From: Halobellus inordinatus | GTDB lineage: Archaea; Halobacteriota; Halobacteria; Halobacteriales; Haloferacaceae | Assembly: GCF_024464655.1 (NCBI RefSeq) | Contig: NZ_JANHAV010000006.1 | Location: forward strand, 172,761 to 236,760 | Length of the DNA: 64,000 bases | Direction: 5' to 3' | Shown: one piece after another, positions 62,152 to 64,000 of the stretch | How the letters are laid out: every line of letters starts with the position of its first letter | Numbering within the stretch: the first letter of the stretch is position 1 | The notes under the pieces: model-generated | Databases searched by the model: none | What the model saw: only the letters and a program-made list of their open reading frames with translations | Told to the model about the DNA's origin: nothing | Position numbers and translations under genes: made by a program

Positions 62152-62364
62152 CTACGAGTCCGACTCGGACTTCGTGGGGAGGTTTCGCCGCTCCGAAACG
62201 TAGTACAGGATCACGACGAAGCCGACCGCGGGGGCAACGACGCCGAGCCAGTACACTTCAGGATTTTTGAGGTTGAGCCGCTTCGCGTCGACGTACATTA
62301 CGACGCCGATCGGGAGTTGAATGAGGAGGGCACCGATCAACAGCAGCATCACCGGCTCGATCAT
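62152..62364 (-). CDS. Small two-TM membrane protein
   Basis: 70 aa, helices MLLLIGALLIQLPIGVVMYV and VYWLGVVAPAVGFVVILYYV, with a polar tail. Such PLD-nuclease-N-like small proteins are common in haloarchaea. Probably chromosomal rather than element cargo. Confidence 0.7.
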   Translation of the reverse strand: MIEPVMLLLIGALLIQLPIGVVMYVDAKRLNLKNPEVYWLGVVAPAVGFVVILYYVSERRNLPTKSESDS

Positions 62365-62460
62365 TGGCTGTGTACTACACGGGCCCGCTGGATTACTCTT
62401 CGGAGGAAGAACCGCACACTCGACTCAGGCGTCGCTCAGCGCAGCCGGTGCGCAGAGCGG

Positions 62461-62814
62461 TTACTGGCGTCTGTATGCCAACCAATACGAAAGCGGGAGC
62501 GTGATCACGAGGACCACCAGCGTCGCCAGTACTTGGCTGTACACGTCCGGAGGCGATACCTGAGCGGCAATGGCGAATCCGAGTATAATCAGCGCAGATT
62601 CGTATGTAACAAACTGCGATCGGTTCGACTGACTCACTACTGAGGCATTCGAAACCTCGGGAATAGTCCTATCGGTGAGGAGAATCGTCTGCTCACCAAG
62701 ATACCACTTCTCACGGCCAGTACGGAGAAAAACGCTCTTCGTGACGCGTTCGTCCGCAGGCTTTTGAGCTATGCTGAGGTAACCAACGATATGACATTCA
62801 GCGCGAGTTGGCAC
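62461..62814 (-). CDS. Small membrane protein, uncertain start
   Basis: 117 aa from a GTG at 62814; another in-frame GTG at 62637 would leave only the membrane part. Two helices at the C-terminus (ESALIILGFAIAAQVSP and VLATLVVLVITLPLSYWLAY). The N-terminal half is polar (REKWYLGEQTILLTDRT). Its start would overlap the divergent gene at 62791 by 24 bases. Confidence 0.5.
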   Translation of the reverse strand: MPTRAECHIVGYLSIAQKPADERVTKSVFLRTGREKWYLGEQTILLTDRTIPEVSNASVVSQSNRSQFVTYESALIILGFAIAAQVSPPDVYSQVLATLVVLVITLPLSYWLAYRRQ

Positions 62815-63777
62815 AACCTCCTCGAAAACGCGGAGGAGCTGCCATCGGACGCGATACTCCTCACGCCGCTGTCTCGAAAGCCGTTCCGCATCACGGATGT
62901 CCAGGAACACCGCATCCTCATCGAGTACCGCGACGACGACGACACGATCCCACTTCAACGCGAGCAGTTCGAGACGCTATACGGCCACGTCACCGACGGC
63001 TGGGGCGGCTTCAGTCTCGACAATCTGCCCTCGGACGCCGAACCCTACGCGACGGTCTTGAGTCTTCACCCGCGGTTCGAGATCGACGACCGAGAGGGGA
63101 TGCTCGCGGAAACCGACACGCCGACGAGTTCTCCGTTAGTCGATGCCCACGAGGTCGAAACCGACGAGGACGACCGAGCCGAACCGGATATCTCCGTCTA
63201 CGCGGATGCGCTGCTTCTCATCGACGCGCTCGAACGTCACGATCCGACGGACCTCGAAGGAATGGAAACGCCGGCACTGGTGAATCTGTACACGCTCCTC
63301 TCGGACGTCCAACGGAACGCCAACGACCTCCGGCAGGACGTACGGAGTGTGCTGCTCGCCCGTCTCCACCACGACCAGCCAGTCTCCGGGCAGTATGGGT
63401 CGGTCCAGCGGACGTCCCGGCGCAATCGGACGCTGAAAGACGACGACGAAGTACTGGAGAAACTGACAGCGGCCGGGATCGACCGTGAGCGCGTGACCAG
63501 TGTGGACGCCAGCAAGGTCGACGACGCGCTCGAAGTAACGGAGCTCTCGGAGTCGGACGTCTACGAGATCGAAGAAAGCGAGTACGTGCGGAAGGCGGAT
63601 GTCGACGACGAACGCAAAGAGACGCGCCTGCAAGGGCTGAAAGACCAACTGGCCGCCACCGACGAGGACACGGCAGACCTCCAGGCTGAAATCGAGGAGT
63701 TAGAACAGCGAATCGACGATCTCACGAGTTTCGACTCCGCGGCATCGTTCCATCCGACAGCAGGCGAGGAGTCGTAG
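62791..63777 (+). CDS. Conserved-looking protein with C-terminal coiled coil, function unknown
   Basis: 328 aa, acidic and soluble. Residues 1-95 look like a compact domain (ILLTPLSRKPFRITDVQEHR, then LIEYRDDDDTIPLQREQF). The middle has SRRNRTLKDDDEVLEKLTAA with a helix-hairpin-like follow-up, and residues 275-315 form a coiled coil (LKDQLAATDEDTADLQAEIE). No family recognised. The ATG at 62791 was chosen over a TTG upstream. Confidence 0.65.
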   Translation: MTFSASWHNLLENAEELPSDAILLTPLSRKPFRITDVQEHRILIEYRDDDDTIPLQREQFETLYGHVTDGWGGFSLDNLPSDAEPYATVLSLHPRFEIDDREGMLAETDTPTSSPLVDAHEVETDEDDRAEPDISVYADALLLIDALERHDPTDLEGMETPALVNLYTLLSDVQRNANDLRQDVRSVLLARLHHDQPVSGQYGSVQRTSRRNRTLKDDDEVLEKLTAAGIDRERVTSVDASKVDDALEVTELSESDVYEIEESEYVRKADVDDERKETRLQGLKDQLAATDEDTADLQAEIEELEQRIDDLTSFDSAASFHPTAGEES

Positions 63778-63780
63778 CTG

Positions 63781-64000
63781 GGACTTGCTCAGTTCAGGTT
63801 ATACGCGGAACAGGCGCAATACTACGGCCTTCAGGCCGTGGATACGCGCCGTCACACCGGGCAACAGACCACCGTTCAAACGGTTTTCCTGAGTTCCCCA
63901 CGGTGACGTTTAAGTGACAGGCCAACCTATATCGAGGTAGGAATCGGTCGGAACGGAGCGGATTCCGAACCGTCCTTCGGAGGCGGCCTGTCCGCCCACC
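63781..64000. mobile_element. Structured DNA resembling an IS200/IS605-type end
   Basis: Contains two tight hairpins, ACGGCCT-TC-AGGCCGT (63824-63839) and ACCGT-TCAA-ACGGT (63871-63884), and a GGAATC/GATTCC pair further right. On the minus strand this is the kind of folded region found at the 3' end of TnpB genes in haloarchaea (guide/sense-overlapping RNA). The gene itself would lie beyond the window, so this is tentative. Confidence 0.3.

Overview
This is a haloarchaeal chromosome segment. The coding DNA is GC-rich with mostly acidic proteins, many starts look leaderless behind TATA boxes, and the genes are haloarchaeal: topoisomerase VI, a bacterioruberin cluster, trpDFEG, a B12-dependent ribonucleotide reductase, a fused AhbA/AhbB-type protein and a RadA/KaiC-like ATPase. 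The genus cannot be fixed from sequence reading alone. All family names here come from motif recognition, not from database searches.

Region 1, about 1-33,280, is core chromosome. In order it holds: the start of an unknown gene; top6A/top6B; a cyclophilin; a SnoaL-like protein; a TrpD-like glycosyltransferase-fold protein divergent from an AhbA/B-type protein; a PHP protein; a renalase-like FAD enzyme; a HAD hydrolase; a RecA-like ATPase with a small partner; msrB; a universal stress protein; a spermidine-synthase-like membrane fusion; a membrane protein; cspA; a TrkA-like regulator with an APC permease; a ZIP transporter; an SDR enzyme; crtD-lyeJ-cruF facing crtB; a small zinc-finger gene; the ribonucleotide reductase; and trpDFEG. 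Three families of short full-length palindromes (78, about 81 and 84 bp) sit flush against, or overlap, stop codons. In one place a palindrome of one family is inserted inside another.

Region 2 starts at tRNA-Val (33,277-33,351) and runs at least to about 62.1 kb. It is an integrated element. Its first part (33.4-42.2 kb) is one tight operon of about 19 small genes linked by ATGA/GTGA overlaps, each with a GGAGGTG-type ribosome site. They encode zinc-ribbon and winged-helix proteins, a C5-cytosine methyltransferase, a Dam-type adenine methyltransferase and a DUF6884-like protein. Next come a serine recombinase and two PD-(D/E)XK-like nucleases in AT-richer DNA, then a divergent AbrB-type regulator whose control region carries a perfect palindrome.

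The second part of the element (44.7-61.1 kb) is a long operon made almost entirely of membrane and secreted proteins: a 494-aa surface protein, a 550-aa membrane protein, a 1199-aa secreted multi-pass protein, many 2-6-TM small proteins, a P-loop ATPase and an MCM helicase. I see no capsid, portal, terminase or tail gene. This fits a membrane-enveloped mobile element, either a pleomorphic virus-like provirus or a plasmid that spreads in vesicles or by a transfer apparatus. That reading is inference and is the most interesting thing in the window.

Region 3, about 61.5-64.0 kb, holds a type IV pilin-like protein, two small membrane proteins, an unknown 328-aa coiled-coil protein, and a structured sequence at the right edge that resembles an IS200/IS605-type end. 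The right boundary of the element is not visible; no copy of the tRNA 3' end was found downstream.
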